Source of the DNA: Pandoraea fibrosis
GTDB taxonomy: Bacteria; Pseudomonadota; Gammaproteobacteria; Burkholderiales; Burkholderiaceae
DNA length: 64,000 bases
Direction of reading: 5' to 3'
Assembly (NCBI RefSeq): GCF_000807775.2
Contig: NZ_CP047385.1
Location: forward strand, 682,001 to 746,000
Positions 1-8,323 of this stretch are shown one piece after another. Position numbers and translations under genes: made by a program. The notes beneath the pieces were generated by a model that worked only from the letters and a program-made list of their open reading frames with translations, made no database searches and was not told the origin of the DNA. How positions within the stretch are numbered: position 1 is the stretch's first letter; each line of letters starts with the position of its first letter.

Positions 1-322
1 TCGACTGAATTCACCGTTCAAGCCGTCGCACCGGGGTTTTCGCGGAAATGACGCCGAAAAACCTCGGAATTTGGTCCGTTTTTGGAATAAAAATGCGGAA
101 TTTCGCGAAGTCGGGCTGCGGCGTTGCCTGCCATAACTTCATCGTACACAGCAGTAACCGTGTGTAAAAAAGCGTTTCCGATCCCATTGCCGAAGGTGCT
201 CGACATTTAACATCAGAAGCGGATGATGTCGGGATCGCCCCGGTTTCGCCGACGGCTCGCCGCCGGTGGCCATCGCAGACCAGGACGTTCCCGCGCAATG
301 AGAGCAAAGGGAGAGGAGACAG
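1..322. other. Non-coding left edge
   Basis: I see no convincing gene here. The open frames on the minus strand are short, low-complexity translations of GC-rich DNA and none has a recognisable domain. The last 20 bases carry the ribosome-binding site of the gene that starts at 323. Confidence 0.5.
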
Positions 323-676
323 ATGAAATCGTCAACGATTCGGATGTTGCGCGCGTATCTGCTTGTGGCCTCGCTGGGGGCTGCCTGCATCGACGCCTGT
401 GTCGTGATCGCCATGCTGGTGTTCGACGTGCCTGAGCGAATCTTCACTTCGACCGATTTCCGCATCGCGATGGCGGCATCGCTGCTGCTGCTCATCCTCG
501 CGGCGCGCTCACTTGCGGCATCGGCGTATCAGGCGGCAATCGCCTCGCACCACGCCACGGTGTCGGGTGCACGCGGCCGGGCCAGCGTCGCATTGCGCGA
601 GGACTGCCCCAACCGTTTGCTGGTCTTGCTTCACATCCGCATTCACCGCCAACGTCTGGCGATGGTCGCGGCCTGA
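323..676 (+). CDS. Small two-helix membrane protein, unknown function
   Basis: A 117-residue protein I do not recognise. A purine-rich GGGAGAGGAG sequence lies just before the ATG and supports this start. Two hydrophobic stretches (about residues 9-33 and 46-70) look like membrane helices joined by a short acidic loop. The remainder is a basic, Arg-rich tail, which would be cytoplasmic under the positive-inside rule. The C-terminal third has no clear character, so it could be out-of-frame extension after a lost stop. It stands alone, convergent with the glutathione transferase downstream. Function cannot be inferred. Confidence 0.5.
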   Translation: MKSSTIRMLRAYLLVASLGAACIDACVVIAMLVFDVPERIFTSTDFRIAMAASLLLLILAARSLAASAYQAAIASHHATVSGARGRASVALREDCPNRLLVLLHIRIHRQRLAMVAA

Positions 677-719
677 CAGACCCTTACCGCCGCCTACCAT
701 CGCTCAGGCAGCTAGGCAG

Positions 720-1391
720 CTAGGCAGCTTTGCCGTCCACAAGATCGCCCGGACGAGACGGGCGGGTCATGGCAATCCACTCCTGCACCGCCGGTCGCGT
801 GAATTGACGACGGGCGTATTCGACCAGCGCGGGCGGCACCACGTCGTCGTTGTACACGAGACGGTTGAGCATCAGCGCGAGATCGACGTCTGCGATACAC
901 CACTGGTCAAATAGCGACGTGCGGCCCTCGGGCAGCAGGCTCTGGGCAATGGCGATCAGTTTGCTGGCGGCGGCGTAGCCCGCATCGGAGAGCGGCTTGT
1001 CCGTCGGACCGTAGAAGATGACTTCCGTCGAACGATCCTCACGCAAGGCCCCCAGATCGCTGCGCAACCAGGCCTGCACCTGACGCGCGCGTGCGCGCTC
1101 GCGCACATCGACCGGATACACCGGGACGGCGGGCGAAATCGTTTCGAGATACTCGGTGATGGCCGACGATTCCGACAGCGTGAAGTCACCGTGCACGAGC
1201 GTGGGCACGCGACGTGTGAGCGACAAATCTGCATAGCCGGTTTCGTGATGTGCACCCTGCCAGAGATCGACGGTGCGCAGATCGAACGGCAGACCTTTCT
1301 CACGCAGCGTGACGAAGACCGACAATGCGTAGGGGCTCGTGAACTGAGCGTCTACATAGAGCGTGAACGAGGCGGGGGCAGCGGCTGACAC
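720..1391 (-). CDS. Glutathione S-transferase family protein (YfcF-like)
   Basis: A 223-residue cytosolic GST. The N-terminal thioredoxin-like half (about residues 1-80) holds the LTHR/VPTLVH segment with the conserved cis-proline and the SESSAITEYL glutathione-contacting helix. The C-terminal half is all-helical, with the ADVDLALMLNRL N-capping region typical of GSTs. I chose the GTG at 1391 because AGGAG lies six bases upstream and the mature fold begins right after it; the longer open frame has no GST sequence before that. It is divergent from a LysR gene, which may regulate it. Substrate unknown; YfcF-type enzymes act in peroxide detoxification. Confidence 0.85.
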   Translation of the reverse strand: MSAAAPASFTLYVDAQFTSPYALSVFVTLREKGLPFDLRTVDLWQGAHHETGYADLSLTRRVPTLVHGDFTLSESSAITEYLETISPAVPVYPVDVRERARARQVQAWLRSDLGALREDRSTEVIFYGPTDKPLSDAGYAAASKLIAIAQSLLPEGRTSLFDQWCIADVDLALMLNRLVYNDDVVPPALVEYARRQFTRPAVQEWIAMTRPSRPGDLVDGKAA

Positions 1392-1528
1392 GATGAACTC
1401 CTGTGAGAGGAAACGCGGGTGGTGGCGACGCGCGCCGAAGTGGCGTGCGATGTTGGCGCAACCCGCCGCAAGCCTCCATCTTGCCGCACCCGCACGGTGA
1501 TAAGCTACTGCACAAATCGCCAATAAGC

Positions 1529-1545
1529 TGTGATCTGGATTCACA
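1529..1545. promoter_or_regulatory. Candidate LysR box
   Basis: TGTGA-N7-TCACA, a perfect 5-bp dyad containing the T-N11-A core of LysR-type boxes (T1531, A1543). It lies in the 197-base gap between the divergent GST and LysR genes, about 45 bases before the LysR start. A direct repeat ATAAGCT occurs just beside it (1500-1506 and 1523-1529). It also resembles a CRP half-site pair but with 7 rather than 6 central bases. Confidence 0.4.
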
Positions 1546-1588
1546 CCTTTCGGCGTCTCTCCGTGCATACTCCGTCGCCCCTCATCTC

Positions 1589-2488
1589 ATGAACCCTTCG
1601 CATCGCGCCCGCCCGCCGCTCGCCAATCTGGAGACCGTCTGTCTCGTCGCCCGCAGCGGTTCGTTCACGGCGGCGGCCGAGGCGAGTGGTCTCACGCATG
1701 GCGCGATCAGCCGCCGGGTCGGGGCGGTCGAAAACTGGCTCGGTTGCGCGCTGTTCGATCGGCACGCCCGGGGTGTCAGCCTGACCTGCGACGGCCAACG
1801 ATTTCTGGGACGTATCGAGCATGCGTTCGACGTGATCGACGCCGCTGCCGATCAATGGCACCAGTCGCGCAAAGCGCCCGCCGTGCGGTTGAGCGTGGTG
1901 CCGTCTTTTGCCAAGCTCTGGCTGCTGGAACGCTTGCGTTCGCTCGAAGCGGGCGAGCCATTCATCGACATTCAGGTCACGACCGAACATCGCAACGCCG
2001 ATGTGAGCGCGGGGGAAGTCGACATCGCGCTGCGTTACGGCCGGGGCGGCTGGGCCAGTGTCGATGCCGAGCCATTGATGAGCGAGAGGTTGTACCCGAT
2101 CGCCTCGCCGGACATTGCGCAGCGCCTGGAAGGCGCGAGTGCGGCCGACATGCTCGCGATGCCGCTGTTGCACGACTCCGATCTGACGGGCTGGCGTGCG
2201 TGGTGCAATGCGCAGGGCGTGTCGTTGCGTCCGCGCGCGCGCGACCGGCGCTTCGAGGATTACACCGTCGTGCTGGCCGCCGCCGACGCGGGGCTGGGCA
2301 TCGCCCTGGCGCGTGCGCCGCTGGCCGACGACTGGATCGCTCGCAGCCGTCTCAAGCGGTTGTCGAACATCGAAGTCGAGTGCCCGTTGAAGTACCACGT
2401 CGTGACCGCCAAGCGCGAGAAGCGTCCCGAGGTGCTGGAAGTCATTGCGCGTCTGCATGAAGCGGCGCGTGCCGGCGCGCGCACGTAA
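1589..2488 (+). CDS. LysR family transcriptional regulator
   Basis: A 299-residue LysR regulator. The winged helix-turn-helix occupies about residues 10-70 (SGSFTAAAEASGLTHGAISR is the recognition region), followed by a two-lobe effector domain with the GEVDIALRYGRG segment that resembles GcvA-type members. I use the ATG at 1589, because the open frame upstream (from 1403) would add non-conserved residues before the HTH. It is divergent from the glutathione transferase and is the likely regulator of that gene or of itself. Effector unknown. Confidence 0.88.
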   Translation: MNPSHRARPPLANLETVCLVARSGSFTAAAEASGLTHGAISRRVGAVENWLGCALFDRHARGVSLTCDGQRFLGRIEHAFDVIDAAADQWHQSRKAPAVRLSVVPSFAKLWLLERLRSLEAGEPFIDIQVTTEHRNADVSAGEVDIALRYGRGGWASVDAEPLMSERLYPIASPDIAQRLEGASAADMLAMPLLHDSDLTGWRAWCNAQGVSLRPRARDRRFEDYTVVLAAADAGLGIALARAPLADDWIARSRLKRLSNIEVECPLKYHVVTAKREKRPEVLEVIARLHEAARAGART

Positions 2489-2632
2489 GTACCACGAACG
2501 GACTGGCCCGCATGGGCGGGGTTTCCCGCACTGCGCACGGTGCCGGACATTGCCTAAAATGCGGGACCCGATCGCCTTGGGTGACTCGACCCCGAGGCCC
2601 GTAACGCTTCTTGCAGGACTGCACGGCTGGGC

Positions 2633-3553
2633 ATGAACTTACGCTCGCTCGATCTGAATCTGCTGCTCGTGTTCGAATCGTTGCTGCGCACGCGCAGCAC
2701 GACCGTCACCGCAGAGGAACTCAACCTCACGCAATCGGCCGTGAGCAACGCGCTCAAACGTCTGCGTCTCGCGTTCGGCGATCCGCTGTTCGTCAAGACG
2801 CCGCAAGGCATGTGGCCGACCGATCTCGCGCTCACGCTCGCACCGCCCGTCACGCAGGGGCTCGGTCTGATTCGCGGAGCGGTGGAAGCGCCGCAGGACT
2901 TCGAGCCTGCGAACGCGCAACGCACGTTCCGCCTGTACCTGAGCGATATCGGCCAATTGATCTTCATGCCGAAGCTGATGGCCGCGCTTGCGGCAGAAGC
3001 GCCGGGCGTGCGCATCGTCACGGTCGACACCACCCCGCGCGAAGCCCAGAACGCCATGGCGATGGGCGACATTGACCTCACGCTTGGCCTGTTCACCCGC
3101 TTCTCGTCGGGCTTTCACCAGCAGCGTCTGTTTCGCGAGCATTACGTCGCCCTTGTGCGCGACGGACATCCGGTGATTCGCGACGAACTGACCAGCGAAG
3201 CGTTCCTCAACGCCGCACATGCGGTGTATCGCCCGACGGCGGGGCATCACGACGTCTTCGAAACCGCCGTCGAGCATTGGTTTGCACAAGCGGGACGTCA
3301 GCGCCACGTTGCACTGCGCATGGCGCATTCGATGGGACTCTCCGCGCTGATCGCGGCGAGCGACCTCGTGGTCTGCGTGCCCACGCGGCTCGGCCGCGCG
3401 CTCAAGGGAGCCGCCGATCTGCGCACTTACGCGCTGCCCTTTGACGGGCCCGAGTTCGACATCTCGCAACTCTGGCACGAACGCTTTCACACCGACGCCG
3501 GTCATCGCTGGCTGCGCAGCACCATCTTCCGCCTGTTCCACGGCGAAGACTGA
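2633..3553 (+). CDS. LysR family transcriptional regulator (NodD/NahR-like)
   Basis: A 306-residue LysR regulator. It opens with the pattern MNLRSLDLNLLLVFESLL typical of the NahR/NodD/LinR branch, has HTH at about residues 20-60 (LTQSAVSNALKRLR) and a type-2 periplasmic-binding-like effector domain. It lies upstream of, and on the same strand as, the VOC-aldolase-MFS-porin set, separated by 219 bases that contain a symmetrical dyad. Members of this branch usually activate adjacent aromatic degradation genes on binding an aromatic acid, so it probably controls that set. The inducer is not known. Confidence 0.88.
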   Translation: MNLRSLDLNLLLVFESLLRTRSTTVTAEELNLTQSAVSNALKRLRLAFGDPLFVKTPQGMWPTDLALTLAPPVTQGLGLIRGAVEAPQDFEPANAQRTFRLYLSDIGQLIFMPKLMAALAAEAPGVRIVTVDTTPREAQNAMAMGDIDLTLGLFTRFSSGFHQQRLFREHYVALVRDGHPVIRDELTSEAFLNAAHAVYRPTAGHHDVFETAVEHWFAQAGRQRHVALRMAHSMGLSALIAASDLVVCVPTRLGRALKGAADLRTYALPFDGPEFDISQLWHERFHTDAGHRWLRSTIFRLFHGED

Positions 3554-3646
3554 CGACGGATCTGTCTGCCTTCCTCACTCGTATGACACGCTGCCGCGCA
3601 AGGCGGCGGTGCATTGGCTCGCGCATGCTGCACTCCCAATTCACAA

Positions 3647-3667
3647 CGTAAATACCGCGCATTTACG
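3647..3667. promoter_or_regulatory. Inverted repeat, candidate operator of the aromatic gene set
   Basis: CGTAAAT-N7-ATTTACG, a perfect 7-bp dyad about 105 bases upstream of the VOC gene start and 94 bases past the LysR stop. Position and symmetry fit an activator site. It does not carry the T-N11-A core, so regulator identity is open. Confidence 0.4.
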
Positions 3668-3772
3668 CAATTTGTTGGCGTCATGCGACGCGGATCCTTA
3701 TCGTATCCCTCACGACATTGGCGTCACCGGGCGACCGTCCGGGACACACACAATATCCGCAGGAGACAAGCG

Positions 3773-4636
3773 GTGATCAATCTGCACGACATCCGTTACG
3801 TGCGGCTGGGCACACGCGACCTCGAAGGGGCGACGCGCTATGCGCGCACCATTCTCGGGTTGCAGGAAGTGCGCCGGGAGGCCGGTTACGTATTCCTTCG
3901 CAGCGACAGCCGCGACCATTCGGTGTGCTACTTCGAAGGCGATCCCGCCGACCACACGGTCGCGTTCGACATCGCGAGCGATGCGCACTTCGACGCTGCC
4001 GCCGCGCAACTGGAAGCCATGCACATCGAGTTTCGGCGCGGCACGCGAGACGAAGCCGACATGCGCCGCGTGGCCGATTTTCTGACGTTCCGTGACCCGA
4101 CCGGCAATCGGATCGAACTGGTGTTGCGCGCCTCGCAGACCGGCCGCCGGTATCACGGCGAACGCGATGCGGGCATCGATTCGTTCAGTCACGTGGGGCT
4201 GTGCACGACCGATGCGCGGCGTGACGAAGCCTTCTGGACCAGCGTTTGCAACGCGCGTGTGTCGGATCGCATTGGCGACGCCCCGCTGCTGCGCATCGAC
4301 GACGTGCATCACAAGATCGCGCTGTTCCCGGCCAAGCGCGCGGGTATTCAGCACGTGAATTTTCAGGTGAATGGCATCGACGACCTCATGCGCTCGTGGT
4401 ACTTCCTGCGCGAGCAGGGCGTGCCGATTCGCTTCGGTCCGGGGCGTCATCCGACGTCTCACGCGATGTTTCTGTACTTCGCCGGGCCGGACGGCATGGT
4501 CTACGAGTACTCCACTGGCGTGCGCAAGATCGCGCCGGAGGATGAGGCGACTTACGTGCCGCGTCAGTTCCCCTTCGATCCGACGGGGTTCTGCATGTGG
4601 GGCGCGAAGCCCGAGATCCCGGAGTTTTCCGCATGA
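3773..4636 (+). CDS. Two-domain VOC protein, extradiol dioxygenase-like
   Basis: A 287-residue protein of the vicinal oxygen chelate superfamily with two betaalphabetabetabeta modules (about residues 4-120 and 136-250). The second module carries the three iron ligands expected of type I extradiol ring-cleavage dioxygenases: His140 (FSHVGL), His194 (QHVNFQV) and Glu245 (VYEYSTG). The enzyme could therefore open a catechol-type ring next to the diol; the substrate is unknown. Start: GTG at 3773 with AGGAG seven bases before it; the in-frame upstream sequence has no conserved content. First gene of a set with an aldolase-like protein, an AAHS carrier and a porin, which suggests uptake and cleavage of an aromatic acid. 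Other VOC activities are possible. Confidence 0.75.
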   Translation: MINLHDIRYVRLGTRDLEGATRYARTILGLQEVRREAGYVFLRSDSRDHSVCYFEGDPADHTVAFDIASDAHFDAAAAQLEAMHIEFRRGTRDEADMRRVADFLTFRDPTGNRIELVLRASQTGRRYHGERDAGIDSFSHVGLCTTDARRDEAFWTSVCNARVSDRIGDAPLLRIDDVHHKIALFPAKRAGIQHVNFQVNGIDDLMRSWYFLREQGVPIRFGPGRHPTSHAMFLYFAGPDGMVYEYSTGVRKIAPEDEATYVPRQFPFDPTGFCMWGAKPEIPEFSA

Positions 4637-4689
4637 CGCTGCCGATCGCCCGATAACACCGAATAACACCGAATAACGTCCGACTCCCC

Positions 4690-5415
4690 ATGACACAACA
4701 CACGTTCGATGCCGCGCGCATTGCCGAGCTGGATCGCAGGGTTCGCGTCGCCGCGCGCACGCTGGCCCGCGCAGGACTGGCCCACGCGTATGGTCATTGC
4801 AGTGCACGGCTCGACGCCGATCATTTTCTGGTGTGCGCGGCTCGCCCCATGGGACTCATCGGCGTGGGCGAAGCGGGCACGGTGGTGCCTGTGAACGGCC
4901 CGTTGCCCGATGGCGTGCTCGGCGAAGTCCGTCTGCATCAGAAGATCTATCGTTCGCGACCCGACATCGGCGCCGTAGCGCGCTCGATGCCACCCAAAAC
5001 CATGTCGCTCTCGACGTTGCGCAGAACGCCGCGCGCGTTGCATGGCCCGGGGACCTACTTCGCCCCCGGCGTGCCGCTGTGGGACGACCCGCAACTGATT
5101 CGCTCCGACGCGCAGGCCGAGGCGGTGATCGCGAAGATGGGCGAAAACGCCGCCGTGGTGATGCGCGGCAACGGCGCGGTTGTCGCGGCCGACTCGCTCG
5201 AAGCGATGGTGGCGCTCACGTGGTACCTCGAAGACGCGGCCCGCGTCGACCTCGACGTGCTTGCACTCGAAACGCTTCACCCCGCCGCGGTACTCGACCT
5301 CGACGCCTGCCACGCGCGCGCGACGCGTTCGGGCCGGATCATCGAGCGCATGTGGGAATACCTCTCGACCGGAGACCCCGAACTGCCGGCCGCCAGCGCG
5401 TCGGTTGCCGCGTGA
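4690..5415 (+). CDS. Class II aldolase/adducin family protein with substituted metal ligands
   Basis: A 241-residue protein of the class II aldolase/adducin fold (L-fuculose-phosphate aldolase, aromatic hydroxy-acid decarboxylases). The fold markers are present: GHCSARL near 35, the catalytic-base glutamate region GEVRLHQKIYRSRPD (Glu79), and a C-terminal LE-A-A helix. The zinc ligands are not: the usual HxH before the double proline reads R98-S99-M100, and the usual His in the HHG/GHG motif is N161. Only Glu79 of the classical set remains. It may bind another metal, work without one, or be non-catalytic. Located 53 bases after the VOC gene and before the AAHS carrier, so it probably acts on the same aromatic substrate, for example as a decarboxylase or dehydratase. 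Confidence 0.75.
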   Translation: MTQHTFDAARIAELDRRVRVAARTLARAGLAHAYGHCSARLDADHFLVCAARPMGLIGVGEAGTVVPVNGPLPDGVLGEVRLHQKIYRSRPDIGAVARSMPPKTMSLSTLRRTPRALHGPGTYFAPGVPLWDDPQLIRSDAQAEAVIAKMGENAAVVMRGNGAVVAADSLEAMVALTWYLEDAARVDLDVLALETLHPAAVLDLDACHARATRSGRIIERMWEYLSTGDPELPAASASVAA

Positions 5416-5557
5416 TCGTGACCTGGTGATTCAACCCGTCATGCATAACTTTTTTACGTAATCGCCCCCAACCGGCGGCGTGGCCTTCACAGAGCGTCAT
5501 CGACAGACGCCACGGCCAGCCGCTCAGTCTGCGGTCACCACCGCACAGGAGACAGAC

Positions 5558-6898
5558 ATGGAAATATCCGCATTGATGAACCGCAGGGGCATCACGCCAT
5601 TTCAATGGCGTGTGATCGCCCTGTGCTTTCTGATCGTCACGCTGGACGGCTTCGACACGGCGGCGATCGGCTATCTCGCCCCGGCCATTCGTAGCGAATG
5701 GACGATGGCGACGACCAGCCTCGGCACTGTCTTCGGCGCCGGGCTCGGCGGCCTGATGCTGGGCTGCTTCATCTTCGGCCCGCTGGCCGACCGTATCGGG
5801 CGCAAGCGTGTGTTGATCCTCTCGGTCATTCTGTTCTCGCTGGGCAGCATCGCGTCGGCGTTCGTTCACAGCCCGACCGAGCTTGCCGTCATGCGCTTCA
5901 TCACGGGGATCGGCCTGGGCGGCGCCATGCCGAACGCCATCACGCTCAGTTCGGAATATTGTGCGGAGCGCATGCGTTCGCTGCTCGTGACGGCCACGTT
6001 CTGCGGCTTCACGCTCGGCTTCGCCATCGGGGGCGAGATCGTGGCGCAGACGCTTCCGCACATCGGCTGGCGCGGCGTGTTGATCGCCGGCGGCGTGGTG
6101 CCGCTGGCTGTCGTGCCGATCCTCATGCGTTGGTTGCCGGAGTCGATGCGTTACCTTGCGGCGCGCGGCGACAGCGCCGAACAGTTGCTGGCCATCGCGC
6201 GTCACATCGACCCGCAGGTCACGCGCATCGATCCGGAAGCGGTGCCCGCCGGGGCGGCAAGTTCCGCCGTCGGCGGGTTGTTCACGCGACAGTATGTCGT
6301 GGGCACGCTGCTGCTCTGGGCGACGTATTTCTGCACGCTGTGCGCGTTCTATCTGCTCACAAGCTGGCTGCCGCTCGTCGTCAAGGATTCGGGCTACACG
6401 TTATCGGAGGCGGCACGCATCGGCGCAATGCTGCCGCTTGGTGGCACCGTCGGCGCAGTGCTGATCGGCTTTGCGATGGATCGCACGAGTCCGTACCGAG
6501 TGCTCGCCGCGTCCTACGTCATGGCGGGGATTGCGTTGTGTGTGCTGGGATCGGTCACGCATCAGGCCGGCTGGCTGATGATCGTCGTCTTCCTCGCGGG
6601 CTTCGGCGTTGCCGGTTCGCAGACGGGCGCCAATGCGCTGACCGCGGCGTACTACCCGACGGCATCGCGTGCGACCGGCGTGGCATGGGCGCTCGGCGTG
6701 GGACGCCTGGGCTCGATCCTCGGCTCCAGTCTCGGCGGCGTGCTGATCGCCACCGCGTCGAGCACGGCGCAGGCGTTTCAGATTGTGGCCATCCCCGCAT
6801 TTCTTGCGGCGGCGCTGATGCTCGTCATGCGTCGTCGCGTGAGCCGCACGGGGTCGCTCGCAGGTGCGGCGGCGAAGCCTGTCACCGGCGTTGTCTGA
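5558..6898 (+). CDS. AAHS family aromatic acid:H+ symporter (MFS)
   Basis: A 446-residue, twelve-helix inner-membrane carrier. The aromatic acid:H+ symporter signature LDGFDTAAIGYLAP lies in helix 1 (about residues 28-42), and the loop 2-3 motif GPLADRIGRKR is intact, as in PcaK and BenK. Start at the ATG at 5558, preceded by AGGAGACAG. It follows the aldolase-like gene by 142 bases and precedes the porin, so it should bring the aromatic substrate of this set across the inner membrane. It resembles the second AAHS carrier at 16766-18109, in the gentisate operon, in helix 1 and the loop motif. Confidence 0.88.
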   Translation: MEISALMNRRGITPFQWRVIALCFLIVTLDGFDTAAIGYLAPAIRSEWTMATTSLGTVFGAGLGGLMLGCFIFGPLADRIGRKRVLILSVILFSLGSIASAFVHSPTELAVMRFITGIGLGGAMPNAITLSSEYCAERMRSLLVTATFCGFTLGFAIGGEIVAQTLPHIGWRGVLIAGGVVPLAVVPILMRWLPESMRYLAARGDSAEQLLAIARHIDPQVTRIDPEAVPAGAASSAVGGLFTRQYVVGTLLLWATYFCTLCAFYLLTSWLPLVVKDSGYTLSEAARIGAMLPLGGTVGAVLIGFAMDRTSPYRVLAASYVMAGIALCVLGSVTHQAGWLMIVVFLAGFGVAGSQTGANALTAAYYPTASRATGVAWALGVGRLGSILGSSLGGVLIATASSTAQAFQIVAIPAFLAAALMLVMRRRVSRTGSLAGAAAKPVTGVV

Positions 6899-7053
6899 TC
6901 CGAGTCTGGGGCGAGCGTGATCGCGCTCGTCCGTGCAGTACCCGTAGCGTGAGCGTCCCCCGACGGTCATGCTGCGGCGCCTGCTCCGCAGGCATGCGTC
7001 AGTCACCGGTCGACACAGGCCGGACCACCACACGATTCCATGGAGACTTCACC

Positions 7054-8196
7054 GTGACCCTCAAGGGACTGCCCGCGCTCGCGCTGACCGCCGGCCTCGC
7101 GTTGGCCCACACTTCCGCTTCGGCCCAGAGCGTAACGCTCTACGGCATTCTCGATACCGGTATCGAATACCTTTCTCACGCGGGCGCCAACAACAGCTCG
7201 CTGGTGCGCATGCCGGGCAACACCGGGTCGTTACCGTCGCGTTGGGGCCTGCGTGGCGATGAGGATCTCGGTGGCGGTCTGCACGCGGTGTTCGCCCTTG
7301 AAAATGGCTTCAACGTTCGCGCGGGCGACCTCAATCAGGGCGGGCGGCTCTTCGGCCGTCAGGCGTGGGTGGGACTGTCGAATGCCTACGGCACGCTGTC
7401 GTTCGGTCGTCAGTATTCGATGACGTTCTGGGTGATGGGCGATGCCGATATTCTCGGCCCGGATCTCTTCGGCAGTGGTTCGCTCGACAGCTACATTCCG
7501 AACGCGCGCAGCGATAACACCGTCGCCTACAAGGGGGTGTTCCAGGGCTTGACGGTGGGCGCGACATACTCGTTCGGACGCGATAGCGGCGGTACCGGCA
7601 ATTCGCCGGGACAAGGCACCTGCGCCGGACAGACGCCGGGGCAGATGACGTCCTGCCGCCAGATCTCGGCCATGCTCAAGTACGATACGGCGTGGTTCGG
7701 GGTCGCAGGGGCATGGGACGAGCAGCGGGGCGGCGCCGGTGCCGCCGCCAACTTCTTCAATGGTGCCGCGAGCGTGCCGCTCACGAGTTCGTCGGACAAG
7801 GACACGCGCTGGCAATTGAACGGCTATGTGAAGGGCGGCAACTGGAAGGCGGGGGCGGGATGGCTCGGCCGTCGCGTGCAAACCGCATCTGCGACGGTGG
7901 CCGACGTGAATTCCGACATGTTCTACCTTGGCGCGATGTACCAGTTCACGCCGACGTTTGCCGTGGATGGTGAAGTCTTTCGTATGTTGAATGCCCGTCA
8001 GAACACGCGGGCGACCATGGCGACGCTGCGCGGCACGTACTTCCTGTCCAAGCGCACGGCGGTGTACACGCAGGTGGCATGGCTGGGGAACAGCGAGCAG
8101 GCGGCGTACTCGGTGAGCTCCGGCGGGGCGGGCGGTGCGCCGACGGCGGGCACGAGTCAGTTGGGGGTAAATGTCGGCATGCGTCACACGTTCTGA
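7054..8196 (+). CDS. Gram-negative outer membrane porin
   Basis: A 380-residue precursor of the betaproteobacterial general porin family (Omp32/OpcP type). The N-terminus is a signal peptide (about 25 residues ending TSASAQ), followed by SVTLYGILDTGIEY, the classic first beta strand, LGGGLHAVFALENGF, and a C-terminal strand ending in Phe (VGMRHTF), the recognition signal for BAM assembly. Start is the GTG at 7054 with GGAG seven bases upstream; the frame stays open far back into the MFS gene, but that part is not porin. It probably lets the substrate of the adjacent carrier into the periplasm. Confidence 0.9.
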   Translation: MTLKGLPALALTAGLALAHTSASAQSVTLYGILDTGIEYLSHAGANNSSLVRMPGNTGSLPSRWGLRGDEDLGGGLHAVFALENGFNVRAGDLNQGGRLFGRQAWVGLSNAYGTLSFGRQYSMTFWVMGDADILGPDLFGSGSLDSYIPNARSDNTVAYKGVFQGLTVGATYSFGRDSGGTGNSPGQGTCAGQTPGQMTSCRQISAMLKYDTAWFGVAGAWDEQRGGAGAAANFFNGAASVPLTSSSDKDTRWQLNGYVKGGNWKAGAGWLGRRVQTASATVADVNSDMFYLGAMYQFTPTFAVDGEVFRMLNARQNTRATMATLRGTYFLSKRTAVYTQVAWLGNSEQAAYSVSSGGAGGAPTAGTSQLGVNVGMRHTF

Positions 8197-8255
8197 CGCA
8201 CGGGCATATCGAGAACCGTCGCTGCGCGCTCTGCGGCACGAATCGCGTTCTCAAA

Positions 8256-8291
8256 AAACACGGCGCACAGTGTTTCCTGTGCGCCGTGTTT
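8256..8291 (-). terminator. Rho-independent terminator of the aldo/keto reductase gene
   Basis: A perfect 15-bp stem (8256-8270 with 8277-8291) and a six-base loop, GC-rich in the centre. On the minus strand it is followed by a run of six T, so it ends transcription from 8324-9373. On the plus strand it lies 60 bases past the porin stop and may serve both genes. Confidence 0.8.
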
Positions 8292-8323
8292 CGTGACAGC
8301 GGTTCAGCGTTGCCGACGAGCGA

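Noticed and set aside
1529..1545. CRP site
   Set aside because: TGTGA and TCACA are present, but 7 bases apart rather than 6; a LysR box fits better with the neighbouring gene.
5698..8196. Single open frame of 832 codons through the AAHS carrier and the porin
   Set aside because: The first part is an out-of-frame reading of the carrier gene in GC-rich DNA. The porin starts at the GTG at 7054 with its own signal peptide and ribosome-binding site.
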